Below, one piece after another: positions 55,801-64,000 of a stretch of 64,000 bases of DNA; position 1 is the stretch's first letter, and each line of letters begins with the position of its first letter. The notes beneath the pieces are model-generated. The model was not told where the DNA came from and did not search any database. It was given only the letters and a program-made list of their open reading frames with translations. The DNA is from Clostridium sp. Marseille-P299 (lineage in GTDB: Bacteria; Bacillota; Clostridia; Lachnospirales; Lachnospiraceae), in contig NZ_FJVE01000007.1 of the NCBI RefSeq assembly GCF_900078195.1, positions 1,674,001 to 1,738,000 of the forward strand, given 5' to 3'. The translations under genes and the position numbers were made by a program.

Positions 55801-58800
55801 CGGCAGGTCAAGGACATAATAACTCATGGGCAACTGGTATTTTGTACAGTAATAAAACCTATAGTAATACAGTTAATTATCATGCTACACCATTTTCAGG
55901 TTTAAAAACTGGCTTTACTACTGACTCCACGGATTCAGTAGATAAGAAAACAATGGAATATCAAAGGTTTAATGAAAGAAGAAATCAAAAAAATACAGTA
56001 AGCGTTATTTCAGATATGTTAATACTTCAAACATCCAGTGGCGATCAATCAGTTATTTATTTTGAAGCAAAGGATACCGCTACCAGCCAAACGAATTTTA
56101 AGGATATCGAAGTTAGTTTTGAACAAATGTGGAATAATAATGGTCTTAGTGCTGCGAATTGGACAGAGAATGCAATAAATGTAGGAAGTTATAATGGTAA
56201 GTATTTTGATACTTTAGCAAAATACACTGGAACAGGAAATAATGCTAAGATCATTACTGCATTTGATAATGATGTAGTTAAATCTACAGCTACCGATGAA
56301 CTAGGAAAAGCTAGGATAGTAATAACAAAAACTTATTCGGCAGGTTCTGCTAATAAGTCAAGTCCGGGAGAAGGTCAGTATCGAATGAGTAGACCAACTA
56401 ATTTAAGAATTTTCACGGATAAGATTAAGCAAGATCAAACCAATAGAAATCGTTCCTACACAACAGGTCAATCCTATGCATATTATAAGCAGATATTATC
56501 CTATACGGATAAGAAAGCAACGGGTAATGCCAATATTCATAGTGAAGAAATCACGACAAATGCCATGGGGCAAGTAGGTTATACCATTCGATCAAGATAT
56601 CGAAATACAGACAGTAAATTTGGAAAGATAAATAATATTTTAGTCTATAATCCAGTATCAGTAGCAAATGCAAGTGTTGTATCGTTACCAGAGGAAATGG
56701 ACCAAAGAACTACAATACCAGAAGGCTCTGCTGAGAGTATGCTTGATAAAATTGCAGCTAGTCAGGTTTGCCCGCTATCACCTGCATTATGTGAATTTCG
56801 AGTGAAAAACTGTAAGTTTTTTATGAATACTGTGAAAGGTTCCTTTGACTTTGAAAAGGTAAGTACGATAGAAGCATTAGAAAATGGAGTAGAAGATGAC
56901 GTTAGTATCATTCGTAGTTTAATAAAGTCTTCCGCTGGTGTAACGCTAGATTATAAATTACCTACAGGATATAGTATCAGGAAAGATAGTTATGGTTTTG
57001 GAACTGGACGATATTTATCAGTGGAAGGAACAAGGCTAGGAATTGAATTAGCGGATTTTGGATTTTCTTATCATAAAAATCTAAGAGTTAAAGTAGAGTC
57101 TAATATTTTTATCCCTTCTTCAAATACGTCAAATAAAATGATTTATAGTTTCGACGGATTAGGATTTTATATTCCCGCTGGAAAGAGTTATGGGGTATTT
57201 ACAACAGGTAATGGAGAAGAAAAAAGGATTAATTATGACTTTACAAATAAACATATTAAGCTTGGCATTGTATTTAGCTTTGGTAGTATTGATGATTGCG
57301 AAATATACGTAAATGATAATAAAATTACGAATATTACAACGCCTGCTACAAGTAATTCCATCAATGAAGAAACGATTGGATTTAACTTATATATTGGTAA
57401 TTGGACAAAAAATAATAACTTTAAAACAGGTTTTATCATTGATAATTTCACAATTACAAGGATGGCAGGAGTCAATCATCATACAGAATCATGCTATGAT
57501 GTTATTAAGAATCATGATACTGAGAAACAATATACTTGTGGTAATAAAACAAATGGAGTTTATGATTTAAATCACGCACATAGTAGCAACTGTACGTTCA
57601 TAGTGACTGAAAATAATAAACATGTACATAATGGAAAGGTTGGAATAAATCTAAATAATGTTCAGATAGCTATGGATCAATACAATCAAGGGGATGGTTC
57701 ATTATTAGAAGCAATGCTTGGTAAAGAAAATTATTCTAAATTTATAGCTATTTATAAAGGAAAAAACAAAACGTTTGGATACACTGGAGGAGTTCAGACC
57801 TTTACAGCAACATCCACTGGAACGTATAACTTAGAAGCATGGGGAGCCTCTGGTGGTGATGGTTTAAATAATAATCAAAGCCTTACGAGCCATGGCGGTC
57901 TTGGTGGTTATTCTTCTGGTGAAATTTACTTAAATAAAGGTCAGAAAATCTATGTATATGTAGGGGGAAAAGGATCCTACAGTACAACATTAGGTACCGG
58001 TGGTGGTTATAATGGTGGTGGTTATGGTGGACCTGGTGGTTATGGCGGCGGTGGTATGACACACTTTAGTTACAGTGCTACCGATAGTGATTATGATAGA
58101 ACAATTACCATTGGAGAAGACATACCAATCACTGGAAGTATTTATTATTTATATCAATATAACAATTATGTGTATGCCTTCGATGCCAATGGGAACAATG
58201 TTTCCACATCCGGTTCTGGTGGAAAGATTACTTTAGAAACTGCAAAAGAAAAAGGAATTTGTCTTGGCACATATAGTAATAGTCGTACTTACAATAACGG
58301 CCTAATTAGTTATGCCTTGGGAAAACATGATGAAGATTGTACCTATGAAGGTTATACCCATGTTGCTAAATCAACAAGTGGAGTTTGTTTAGGATGTAGC
58401 CATAGCTGTACAAGGATTTTAATAGCAAATCTATATAAGGTAAGTGATTCATATATCACAGCAATATCAAATAGTACAACCAGTAAGGTAAAAGCTATGA
58501 ATCTAGATTTATCTAAAATAATACTAGCTGCTGGAGGCGGTGGAGGAGCGGATAATCCTGGTACAACAGCAACCGGAGTAGAAGATGATGGTTCTGGTGG
58601 TTACGGTGGTGGACTAATTGCAGGAAATGCGAAGGTAGATGGAGTAGATGTGTCTAACATTCACGTACATAATAGTAGTTGTTATACTCCTAAAAAGATT
58701 CAGGCAAACGTTTGTAATGGAGGTTATAGCCCAAGTGGAGGTTTTACCAATGAGCCAGGTAGTCCACAAATAATTTATGAGGGTACAAGAATTTATAATT

Positions 58801-61526
58801 TAGAGAATTACATAACAGGAAGTGCAGAAGGGAAAGAGGTAATAATAGAACTTAGGGCACAATGTTTGACTGGTTCACAGTCTTTTATCAATTTAAAACT
58901 TGGAATTAATATAAATGGTACGATTAGGTACCTAACGGTAGCACAAGCTGTTAATGAGGGTTTTATAGCAGCAGGTCCTACCAGTGAATCAACTCCGTCA
59001 GGATATGCTAGTAATGGAATCTATATGGTAGCCTATCCAACTCCATTGAACATTTTAAAAGGTTTAAGTACAGGTGATGGATATTTTAGCAATCTAATTA
59101 TTAAATTTAAATTACTGTCAGGAACTCTGCAATCCATACAAGTAAATCCTTCTGAAAACAGTAGACCTGGTGATGGATTACATGTCGTTAGTATAGAGAC
59201 CGTATTAACTTGTAATAAGCAAGCAGGAACTGTATTATCTGCTTCTGGTCTTGGTGGAACGCAAATAAGAGGTTATTCCAATGGAGCTGGCGAAAGCGCC
59301 ACAAATGCGGTTGACACTGGTGGTGCAGGTGGTGGATATTATGGAGGATTTGCTTCAAACAATAACAACGGTGGTGCTGGCGGTGGGTCAGGTTATATTG
59401 GTACGCTCGCAAAAGCTATCACAATAAATGGTGATAGTCAGATGCCCTCTGAAAACGGAGGAATAAAAGTAGGCAGTGTAGGTAACGGAATCGCTAAAAT
59501 AACTTCACCCATGACAGCAGAAGATATCTTATCCTTCATTGAAAGCATATATAGTACCTTACCATCAACTATCAATGGTCTTTGTAACCCAATCTTTAAT
59601 TGTAATGGCCTAAATAATGTACATGAATGTACTTCACTTTGTGGCGAAATAAAAACACTTAATTGCACAGAACCACATCATAAAGGCCTTTGCTATGACT
59701 ACGACAACGATACTTGTTGGGACCCTTGTAGAAATGATCAAAATCATAAATCTGCTGTAAGTACAGTTACAAAACCAAATGGTGAAACGATTGATTGTGG
59801 AACATTCATTAATTTAGATAATTATTTCACCGTTTATTTCCCAAATGTGGGTGATTTTTATGGAAATGGTGAACATGGCATCTCTAATATTTCAATCAAC
59901 CGCGGAAAAGGCTATGTAAATAATATGAGCACTTTGGAATGGCTAAGAGAAAAAAGAGTACGATTTGCTTATGATGTTTTATTCAATCGAAACGGAGTAT
60001 GGGAACAAGTGTCTGCAGGAGAATGGATAACGTTACCCATTAAAAATGGCGGTAAGGAGCTAGAGTATTATGAGTTTTATTGTTTGCTAGCAAATTCAGA
60101 AGCCATGGCTGCCACAGTAGAATTTTTAGCAGAGGCTATCAATGCTCCTAGTTCGCCAGGTGGAAAAGAAAATCCTTATATGGGCGATACTATTAACAAT
60201 GCCGATTGTGAATATGACATTTACAACGCTTATGAGACGAATAGAAATAGGTTTTCCACCTATACTTCCTATCACAGTGCTTACCGACAATTATACACGG
60301 ATATCGTTGGACGTATCGGTAATTTTATTATTGAAGATAGTGATGATTTTCGATTTTCAAATCTATTCAAACAGTCTACCAAGGATAATCAATGGATTGT
60401 TGAAGGTGTTATCCATGAAGTGGATACTAGTATAAGTAAAAACTATATTTCATGGTTTAAAAACGATGGCTCTTATGGAAAAGATATTAGAGGTGTTACC
60501 GTAAATTCAAAGACAGATATGTATAATACTTATGGAACTATGAGATGGATGAGTTCAGCAAATGCAATAAGCGGTCCTCTTAGTGGTGATAAAAATACGA
60601 TAGAGGCATTAAGAAATCAGCAATTAAAGGCTGGTTATAACTTACTTTTTGATATTTCAACGATTGGAGATTATCACAGAGAAATTCAAGTAGTACCTTA
60701 TTTCTACGCCTTAAATATTGATACAAATGTGTTAACACCAGTGGATGTTTACATGAATGTCTCAGGTGAATATAAACCGATTAATTATTTTGGACTTTTA
60801 TCTGAATATATAGAAGCTGATAATTCCTTCTCTGATGAATATTACAAACTAAAAGACAAGTTATATAATTATATTCTATCACTTGATTGGAATGAGGAAG
60901 GTAAACGCCGCAATTATACAGAAGAAGAGGAGCGTATCACGAAATATTTGGGTGAGAATCGAATGGAATTTGTAACCGATAGTAGCGGGAATGTATTAAC
61001 ACAGAAATATTTAACCATACCTTTTGGAGATGCCTACTCATTAGGTACGGCTCAAATGTTGCTTGCCGGAACACGTGCAAGGACTTTTATTGGAAGTAGT
61101 AAGGTTAATTCGGTTCAAATAAATGGTGGCAAAGAGACAAATATTAATGGTTCCATAGGTGCAGATAATTTTATGTACAATGCTCAAAGATGGCACTTAA
61201 AACTTGGACTACCATCATCCGCAGCCTATGTCGCTTATAGAAATATGACACATCTTGACCCAATGGAGACAATAACTTTATTGGATGGGAATACAATAAG
61301 AGCAATCGATGAGTTTAAAACTGGTAATTACGTTATTATTATGACAGCACAGATAAATGCAATCGGAAACACATACTCATTAGCATATGATCAAGGTGTA
61401 GATAATGGTGTGATACTAATTAAAGGTAAGAAATACACCTTTGGAAATGATATACCTAATGTAATTGCAGTCTATGAAGGTTCTACAAGTGCAACGATTG
61501 ATATTGATTTTATTGGTACTCATTAA
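52836..61526 (+). CDS. Giant secreted multidomain protein (2,896 aa)
   Basis: Signal peptide at residues 1-34 (ending near LAKADS). Residues 35-620 form a region I do not recognise. A Pro/Thr hinge (620-634) leads to a beta-rich region with Cys pairs (824-870). A lectin- or ConA-like segment (about 1332-1545) follows, then a His/Cys cluster (1547-1590). A glycine-rich domain starts at about 1646 and is interrupted: Gly-rich blocks at about 1646-1745, 1896-1930 and 2160-2222, separated by segments with their own Cys/His motifs (CLGCSHSC, HVHNSSCY). More Cys clusters lie at 2249-2302, and a roughly 600-residue C-terminal module ends it. There is no LPxTG-type anchor and no C-terminal helix, so it is released or held non-covalently. 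Codon use changes sharply at about 54.7 kb. Function unknown; adhesion or a surface structure is a guess. Confidence 0.85.
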   Translation: MDISAFKKIFKLIIAVMPLLILITILKNTTLAKADSTNEWSVGNSGVINIEQCGGTGAENWMMDKTVFLFRPYSLPTFEQKDGRKKMIKDFSSVNPIYTTATVAIVPYDFTNYLKVNGFTDIKIMRRISWNSLNIDYFQEKKDLNAVKQMTANSNGDESSFKNGVFYAELKKMEDLSSWSTLIKNNEEEMKKINNVWSWITRFDSASKSYQVTERIDQYLHIGSLGIEPDNIEEASPEKVEELKLRYIDFLMTLYVQSKDSVAEPYWKTAIDKYVDGIYGTKTNNCNVAISAGFIARGYINYTDKNGKTINVLSNMLGGCQDLLDVALGIESDFSLGKLDSSKTVAEELVKESKETKFYNRLLKSLQLSVIRQKNSGQKVTRTYTSDNIFGSPIVSRIIRNRILINGPNVSWGNEWNSLSLIEHLVLKSEYYGTMLVPAYDGPNIPELEATLDVKSTLKGYNDIKYVKFKEMVPTLKDSPSLSIHLSKGNGTNNDALWKQFLNRYRYYAIKVVFTQLAGGVGNDSPPDLELWKPVYVESSKVVEGKVLETWLDNDEPFHTWTAKSLKNHPIGEGKYQKYEYQATVSLFYSNITKDISKMMCLTAKTNPDTMQYLNKIKPTDVPTPSVTPTPIPQYGIYTSEPDAYAELKEGSIYNETFEAMAGVPTTRTLYFATGGSEFMVEVETLYDYDKTATRKYRSYFSGNVDCEFKEADNAKTASLGGQTVQLHNGGTYTKTWTGTIPNKAQPVTSLHNAKSIAQPDYTEYNAKLAEANTYIAEVNGTSLSYTSGSDKKTRTKSGWNARITTNSKTDPITTTASVSCQKKDPIDENDSGVPCQNEMATAQPGAAGSFTITVTYTVPSHILCGPCCDHTLGAVEDTWTQEVKFDTLKMTDVRVWKIDSSYVGGMKEITYDDNEYVTANVVQGDPNIFYNIASSDTSVAGRLRYSLQQGQHDDVIWYEQNANNVETRSDACNGMSGTISSENPIPVPAGQGHNNSWATGILYSNKTYSNTVNYHATPFSGLKTGFTTDSTDSVDKKTMEYQRFNERRNQKNTVSVISDMLILQTSSGDQSVIYFEAKDTATSQTNFKDIEVSFEQMWNNNGLSAANWTENAINVGSYNGKYFDTLAKYTGTGNNAKIITAFDNDVVKSTATDELGKARIVITKTYSAGSANKSSPGEGQYRMSRPTNLRIFTDKIKQDQTNRNRSYTTGQSYAYYKQILSYTDKKATGNANIHSEEITTNAMGQVGYTIRSRYRNTDSKFGKINNILVYNPVSVANASVVSLPEEMDQRTTIPEGSAESMLDKIAASQVCPLSPALCEFRVKNCKFFMNTVKGSFDFEKVSTIEALENGVEDDVSIIRSLIKSSAGVTLDYKLPTGYSIRKDSYGFGTGRYLSVEGTRLGIELADFGFSYHKNLRVKVESNIFIPSSNTSNKMIYSFDGLGFYIPAGKSYGVFTTGNGEEKRINYDFTNKHIKLGIVFSFGSIDDCEIYVNDNKITNITTPATSNSINEETIGFNLYIGNWTKNNNFKTGFIIDNFTITRMAGVNHHTESCYDVIKNHDTEKQYTCGNKTNGVYDLNHAHSSNCTFIVTENNKHVHNGKVGINLNNVQIAMDQYNQGDGSLLEAMLGKENYSKFIAIYKGKNKTFGYTGGVQTFTATSTGTYNLEAWGASGGDGLNNNQSLTSHGGLGGYSSGEIYLNKGQKIYVYVGGKGSYSTTLGTGGGYNGGGYGGPGGYGGGGMTHFSYSATDSDYDRTITIGEDIPITGSIYYLYQYNNYVYAFDANGNNVSTSGSGGKITLETAKEKGICLGTYSNSRTYNNGLISYALGKHDEDCTYEGYTHVAKSTSGVCLGCSHSCTRILIANLYKVSDSYITAISNSTTSKVKAMNLDLSKIILAAGGGGGADNPGTTATGVEDDGSGGYGGGLIAGNAKVDGVDVSNIHVHNSSCYTPKKIQANVCNGGYSPSGGFTNEPGSPQIIYEGTRIYNLENYITGSAEGKEVIIELRAQCLTGSQSFINLKLGININGTIRYLTVAQAVNEGFIAAGPTSESTPSGYASNGIYMVAYPTPLNILKGLSTGDGYFSNLIIKFKLLSGTLQSIQVNPSENSRPGDGLHVVSIETVLTCNKQAGTVLSASGLGGTQIRGYSNGAGESATNAVDTGGAGGGYYGGFASNNNNGGAGGGSGYIGTLAKAITINGDSQMPSENGGIKVGSVGNGIAKITSPMTAEDILSFIESIYSTLPSTINGLCNPIFNCNGLNNVHECTSLCGEIKTLNCTEPHHKGLCYDYDNDTCWDPCRNDQNHKSAVSTVTKPNGETIDCGTFINLDNYFTVYFPNVGDFYGNGEHGISNISINRGKGYVNNMSTLEWLREKRVRFAYDVLFNRNGVWEQVSAGEWITLPIKNGGKELEYYEFYCLLANSEAMAATVEFLAEAINAPSSPGGKENPYMGDTINNADCEYDIYNAYETNRNRFSTYTSYHSAYRQLYTDIVGRIGNFIIEDSDDFRFSNLFKQSTKDNQWIVEGVIHEVDTSISKNYISWFKNDGSYGKDIRGVTVNSKTDMYNTYGTMRWMSSANAISGPLSGDKNTIEALRNQQLKAGYNLLFDISTIGDYHREIQVVPYFYALNIDTNVLTPVDVYMNVSGEYKPINYFGLLSEYIEADNSFSDEYYKLKDKLYNYILSLDWNEEGKRRNYTEEEERITKYLGENRMEFVTDSSGNVLTQKYLTIPFGDAYSLGTAQMLLAGTRARTFIGSSKVNSVQINGGKETNINGSIGADNFMYNAQRWHLKLGLPSSAAYVAYRNMTHLDPMETITLLDGNTIRAIDEFKTGNYVIIMTAQINAIGNTYSLAYDQGVDNGVILIKGKKYTFGNDIPNVIAVYEGSTSATIDIDFIGTH

Positions 61527-61544
61527 AAAATCAGAGTAAATAGT

Positions 61545-61590
61545 AAACCAGCCATGAGGTGGAACAAAGTCCATCCCGTGGCTGGTTTAT
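61545..61590 (+). terminator. Strong terminator after the giant gene
   Basis: AAACCAGCCA (61545-61554) pairs with TGGCTGGTTT (61579-61588), extended by inner pairing of GGTGGA with TCCATC. The T-run is short. It separates the giant gene from the convergent methyltransferase gene. Confidence 0.7.
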
Positions 61591-61734
61591 ACGTATATCG
61601 GCTACATCCATGCTTTTGGCTATGTAGAAAATCTTGAAAAATTAATCTGAAACAAAAATTCATATTATACCTAATTCATATACAAAAATTTATATACAAA
61701 AATCATGTGTCAAAAATTCTAATGAAGTTTCATA

Positions 61735-62406
61735 TTATACCTTTTTTAATAAAAATAGTCGATTCATTCCTTCTTGCCAAGGATAAGGAAATTCAATATA
61801 CCGTTCAACAATAAAATTTTTCTCAAATTGCCTTAACCAATCTTCCGTCTTTAATCTTCTTAACCGTAAATATCCATCTCTTTCATATAGATTATCTTGA
61901 AAGCAATTTAAACCAAGTTCTTTCATTTTATCATCATCTTCGTAAGGATTTAATTTAACGAACATCAAACCATCTTTTTCTAAAAGTCTGGTTAATTCTT
62001 TAAAAATAGTGTCAGCATCTTCCTTTGGAACCACGTCTAATACATTCGAAAGAATGATGCCATCAAAACTTTCATCCTCCATTTGTGAAACGTGAGTGAT
62101 ATCACCTACAACAAAATTAAGTTGTTTAAAATGATTTATATTAGCCATTTGATTTGCAAACTTAATTCCATTTTCGGATCGATCAATTCCTATACCATAG
62201 GAAAGATTACCATATTGAGCGCACTGGAATAGAATATCTCCAGTACCACAACCAAAATCCATTACTCTTTTCGTATTTTGAGAAAAGATATGTAGGCAGG
62301 CATCAAAGGTTGGTTCTACACTAAGTTCAACATCCGTTAAATCTTCTAAATTACATTGGTTATATACTTCGTCCCAAAGTGTTGTAGTACTATCATATTG
62401 CTTCAT
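61735..62406 (-). CDS. SAM-dependent methyltransferase
   Basis: A 223-residue class I methyltransferase. Motif I VMDFGCGTGDILFQCA, then GIGIDRSENGIKFA (acidic ribose-binding loop), VVGDITHVSQM and GIILSNVLDVVPKEDA are present. The acceptor is unknown; small-molecule and ubiE-like members share this pattern. GGCGG lies 6 bases before the start. It is convergent with the giant gene and divergent from the dehydrogenase gene. Confidence 0.85.
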   Translation of the reverse strand: MKQYDSTTTLWDEVYNQCNLEDLTDVELSVEPTFDACLHIFSQNTKRVMDFGCGTGDILFQCAQYGNLSYGIGIDRSENGIKFANQMANINHFKQLNFVVGDITHVSQMEDESFDGIILSNVLDVVPKEDADTIFKELTRLLEKDGLMFVKLNPYEDDDKMKELGLNCFQDNLYERDGYLRLRRLKTEDWLRQFEKNFIVERYIEFPYPWQEGMNRLFLLKKV

Positions 62407-62594
62407 ATAAACCGCCAGCTTTCTCTTAATTTTTTGTACATACTATGTTATGCAACAAAACTTAGATAAATGATAAATTTGTACTTTAGACTTTATTTGA
62501 TATAAACATTATATCGCTTTTTTCTTACTAAAAAATGAAATTTTTGTTAAATATTTTTGTTACATTTTAATAACTTCATTTTAATAAAATAAAT

Positions 62595-62602
62595 GCTATA
62601 AT
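62595..62602 (+). promoter_or_regulatory. Extended -10 promoter element
   Basis: TGCTATAAT (62594-62602) is an extended -10 box (TG-N-TATAAT) 34 bases before the dehydrogenase start. The -35 position is poor, as is common for extended -10 promoters. The rest of the 230-base divergent gap is AT-rich with a repeated TTCATTTTAATAA-like word. Confidence 0.5.
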
Positions 62603-62636
62603 GTATAATAATGCGAGATAGAAAGGACGTAAATAA

Positions 62637-63611
62637 ATGAATGAAACAATCAATAAGCAAGTTTTAGTAGTTCTACCAATGAATGAGAGTGAGAAAGACT
62701 TGCTAAAATCAAAAATGCCAGAAGCAAGTTTTCTATTTTGTAAACCAACAGAAGTGACAGAAGAATTAGTAAAGGAAGCAAATATCATTATTGGTAATGT
62801 TTCTCCAACCATGATTAAAGGTACAAATAAATTAGAGTGGATCCAACTAAATAGTGCTGGTACAGACGGTTATTGCGAAGAAGGGGTACTTCCTAAGAAT
62901 GCCCTATTAACTAATGCAACAGGAGCATATGGACTAGCTTTATCGGAGCATATGTTGGGAATGGTATTTGAAATTAAGAAGAAATTAAACCTCTATTATA
63001 TAAATCAATTAAATCGTAAGTGGAAAGATGAAGGAAAGGTAACAGCCATAGAGGGTAGTACAACTTTAGTCGTTGGTTTAGGCGATATTGGTGGAAGTTT
63101 TGCAAAGAAAATGAAAGCACTTGGCAGCTATACCATTGGCATACGAAGAACATCTGGTTTAAAACCTGAGTATTTGGATGAATTATGTACGATGGATGAA
63201 TTAGAGGCTTTATTATCAAGAGCTGACATTGTAGCTTTAAGTCTTCCTAATACAAAGGAGACTTATCATTTGTTTAACAAAGAAATGTTTATGCATATGA
63301 AAATGAATGCAATCATTATAAATGTTGGTCGTGGCAATGCTATTTGTACTGATGATTTATGTGAAGCATTGGAGAAAGGAGTAATTGCAGGAGCTGGACT
63401 TGACGTTACAGACCCTGAACCATTACCATCAGATCATAAATTATGGAATACGAGGGGTGTTGTTATTACACCACATGTATCAGGTGCTTATCATCTTGAA
63501 GAGACAAGAGAACGTATTGTTAAAATTAGCATAGAGAACCTAGAACGATTTTTAAAAGGTGATGATCTACAAAATATTGTAGATTTTAAAACTGGATATC
63601 GCAAACGTTAA
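62637..63611 (+). CDS. D-2-hydroxyacid dehydrogenase
   Basis: A 324-residue NAD(P)-dependent dehydrogenase. The nucleotide fold has GLGDIGGSFAKKM; catalytic residues are the Arg in NVGRGN, the Glu in DPEPLP and the His in TPHVSGAY. The substrate is a 2-keto/2-hydroxy acid of unknown identity. The N-terminal domain is short and divergent, as in the putative group near glyoxylate/hydroxypyruvate reductases. The gene has its own promoter and is followed by a YoaK-type gene. Confidence 0.9.
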   Translation: MNETINKQVLVVLPMNESEKDLLKSKMPEASFLFCKPTEVTEELVKEANIIIGNVSPTMIKGTNKLEWIQLNSAGTDGYCEEGVLPKNALLTNATGAYGLALSEHMLGMVFEIKKKLNLYYINQLNRKWKDEGKVTAIEGSTTLVVGLGDIGGSFAKKMKALGSYTIGIRRTSGLKPEYLDELCTMDELEALLSRADIVALSLPNTKETYHLFNKEMFMHMKMNAIIINVGRGNAICTDDLCEALEKGVIAGAGLDVTDPEPLPSDHKLWNTRGVVITPHVSGAYHLEETRERIVKISIENLERFLKGDDLQNIVDFKTGYRKR

Positions 63612-63640
63612 TAGAAATACTTACTTACTAGGGGGAAAAT

Positions 63641-64000
63641 ATGAACAAAAGACAAATGTCAGAAACATTCTTTTTGTGTGCTCTACTTGCAATTATCGGG
63701 GGCTTTCTAGATGCTTATACATATATTGCAAGAGGTGGTGTGTTTGCCTTCGCCCAAACAGGAAATCTTATTTTTCTTGGTATGAATCTCACAGAAGGAA
63801 ATATAGGAAAAGTAATTTATTATTTAACACCTATTTGCTCATTTATTATAGGTGTTATGATATGTGAATTAATTAAGAGCAAGTACAAAGAGCAGGGCGG
63901 CCTTCATTGGAGGCAGATCGCAGTTGCAATTGAAATTATAATTTTAGTAATTGTAGGTTTTATTCCAACAGGAGCTTTAAATATGGTTGCAAATGTTTTA
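63641..64000 (+). CDS. YoaK/DUF1275 membrane protein, cut by window end
   Basis: An open frame from ATG 63641 with AGGGGGA upstream runs off the end of the window (120 codons seen). The sequence GGFLDAYTYIARGGVFAFAQ then TGNLIFLGMNL is the signature of the YoaK/DUF1275 family of small membrane proteins, whose function is unknown; five to six helices are expected in full. It lies 29 bases after the dehydrogenase gene. Confidence 0.85.
   Translation, partial: MNKRQMSETFFLCALLAIIGGFLDAYTYIARGGVFAFAQTGNLIFLGMNLTEGNIGKVIYYLTPICSFIIGVMICELIKSKYKEQGGLHWRQIAVAIEIIILVIVGFIPTGALNMVANVL

Noticed and set aside
57313..57570. 85-codon + strand frame inside the giant gene
   Set aside because: It overlaps the ConA-like segment in another frame and has no start context.
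63676..63867. 63-codon + strand frame at the window end
   Set aside because: It is an out-of-frame shadow of the YoaK-type gene starting at 63641.

Overview
The window is AT-rich, low-GC Firmicute DNA, almost all of it coding on the + strand with strong GGAGG-type ribosome binding sites. The gene content and order point to a clostridium of the family Lachnospiraceae: mutS-nagZ-mutL-miaA, mreBCD-PBP2-minCDE-rodA-mgsA, and the ylm-type division cluster sepF-yggT-ylmH-divIVA-lspA-rluD. Lachnoclostridium (Clostridium) phytofermentans or a close relative is my best guess from memory; this is inference, not a database result. No tRNA, rRNA, CRISPR array, insertion sequence or prophage was seen.

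Region 1 (1-11.5 kb), DNA repair and RNA modification: a palindromic intergenic element, a membrane-anchored MutS-like ATPase, RNase HI, MutS, a membrane-anchored family 3 hexosaminidase, MutL, MiaA and a PLP enzyme of the methionine gamma-lyase-like (aluminium resistance) family. Region 2 (11.5-22.5 kb), cell shape and division: DUF4321 protein, RadC, MreB, MreC, MreD, a large PBP2, MinC, MinD, MinE, a RodA-type SEDS protein, methylglyoxal synthase and a lipoprotein D-Ala-D-Ala carboxypeptidase. Region 3 (22.7-32.5 kb): a small P-loop protein, a DUF378 membrane protein on the - strand, an HlyD-like membrane protein, then YggS-SepF-YggT-YlmH-DivIVA with aroB inserted before lspA-rluD, and an AAA/DUF4143-type ATPase.

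Region 4 (32.9-44 kb), alpha-glucan use: an orphan BlaI-type repressor, then a divergent LacI regulator facing a solute-binding lipoprotein and two permeases (no ATPase gene), a GH13 alpha-amylase lipoprotein, a cytoplasmic GH13 cyclomaltodextrinase/neopullulanase and a GH77 4-alpha-glucanotransferase. Together they read as cut starch outside, import maltodextrin, process it inside. Both facing promoters carry a CG-centred palindrome, the likely LacI operator.

Region 5 (44-64 kb), accessory: a small GNAT protein, a TetR regulator and a three-gene membrane-protein operon that share one exact operator palindrome, a choloylglycine-hydrolase-family enzyme, two tandem paralogous secreted Big2-CAP proteins separated by what looks like gene debris, and a single secreted protein of 2,896 residues with a ConA-like segment, an interrupted glycine-rich domain and several Cys/His clusters. 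After it come a methyltransferase (- strand), a D-2-hydroxyacid dehydrogenase and the start of a YoaK/DUF1275 membrane protein cut by the window end. The giant protein with its CAP neighbours and the TetR module are the least explained parts of the window.
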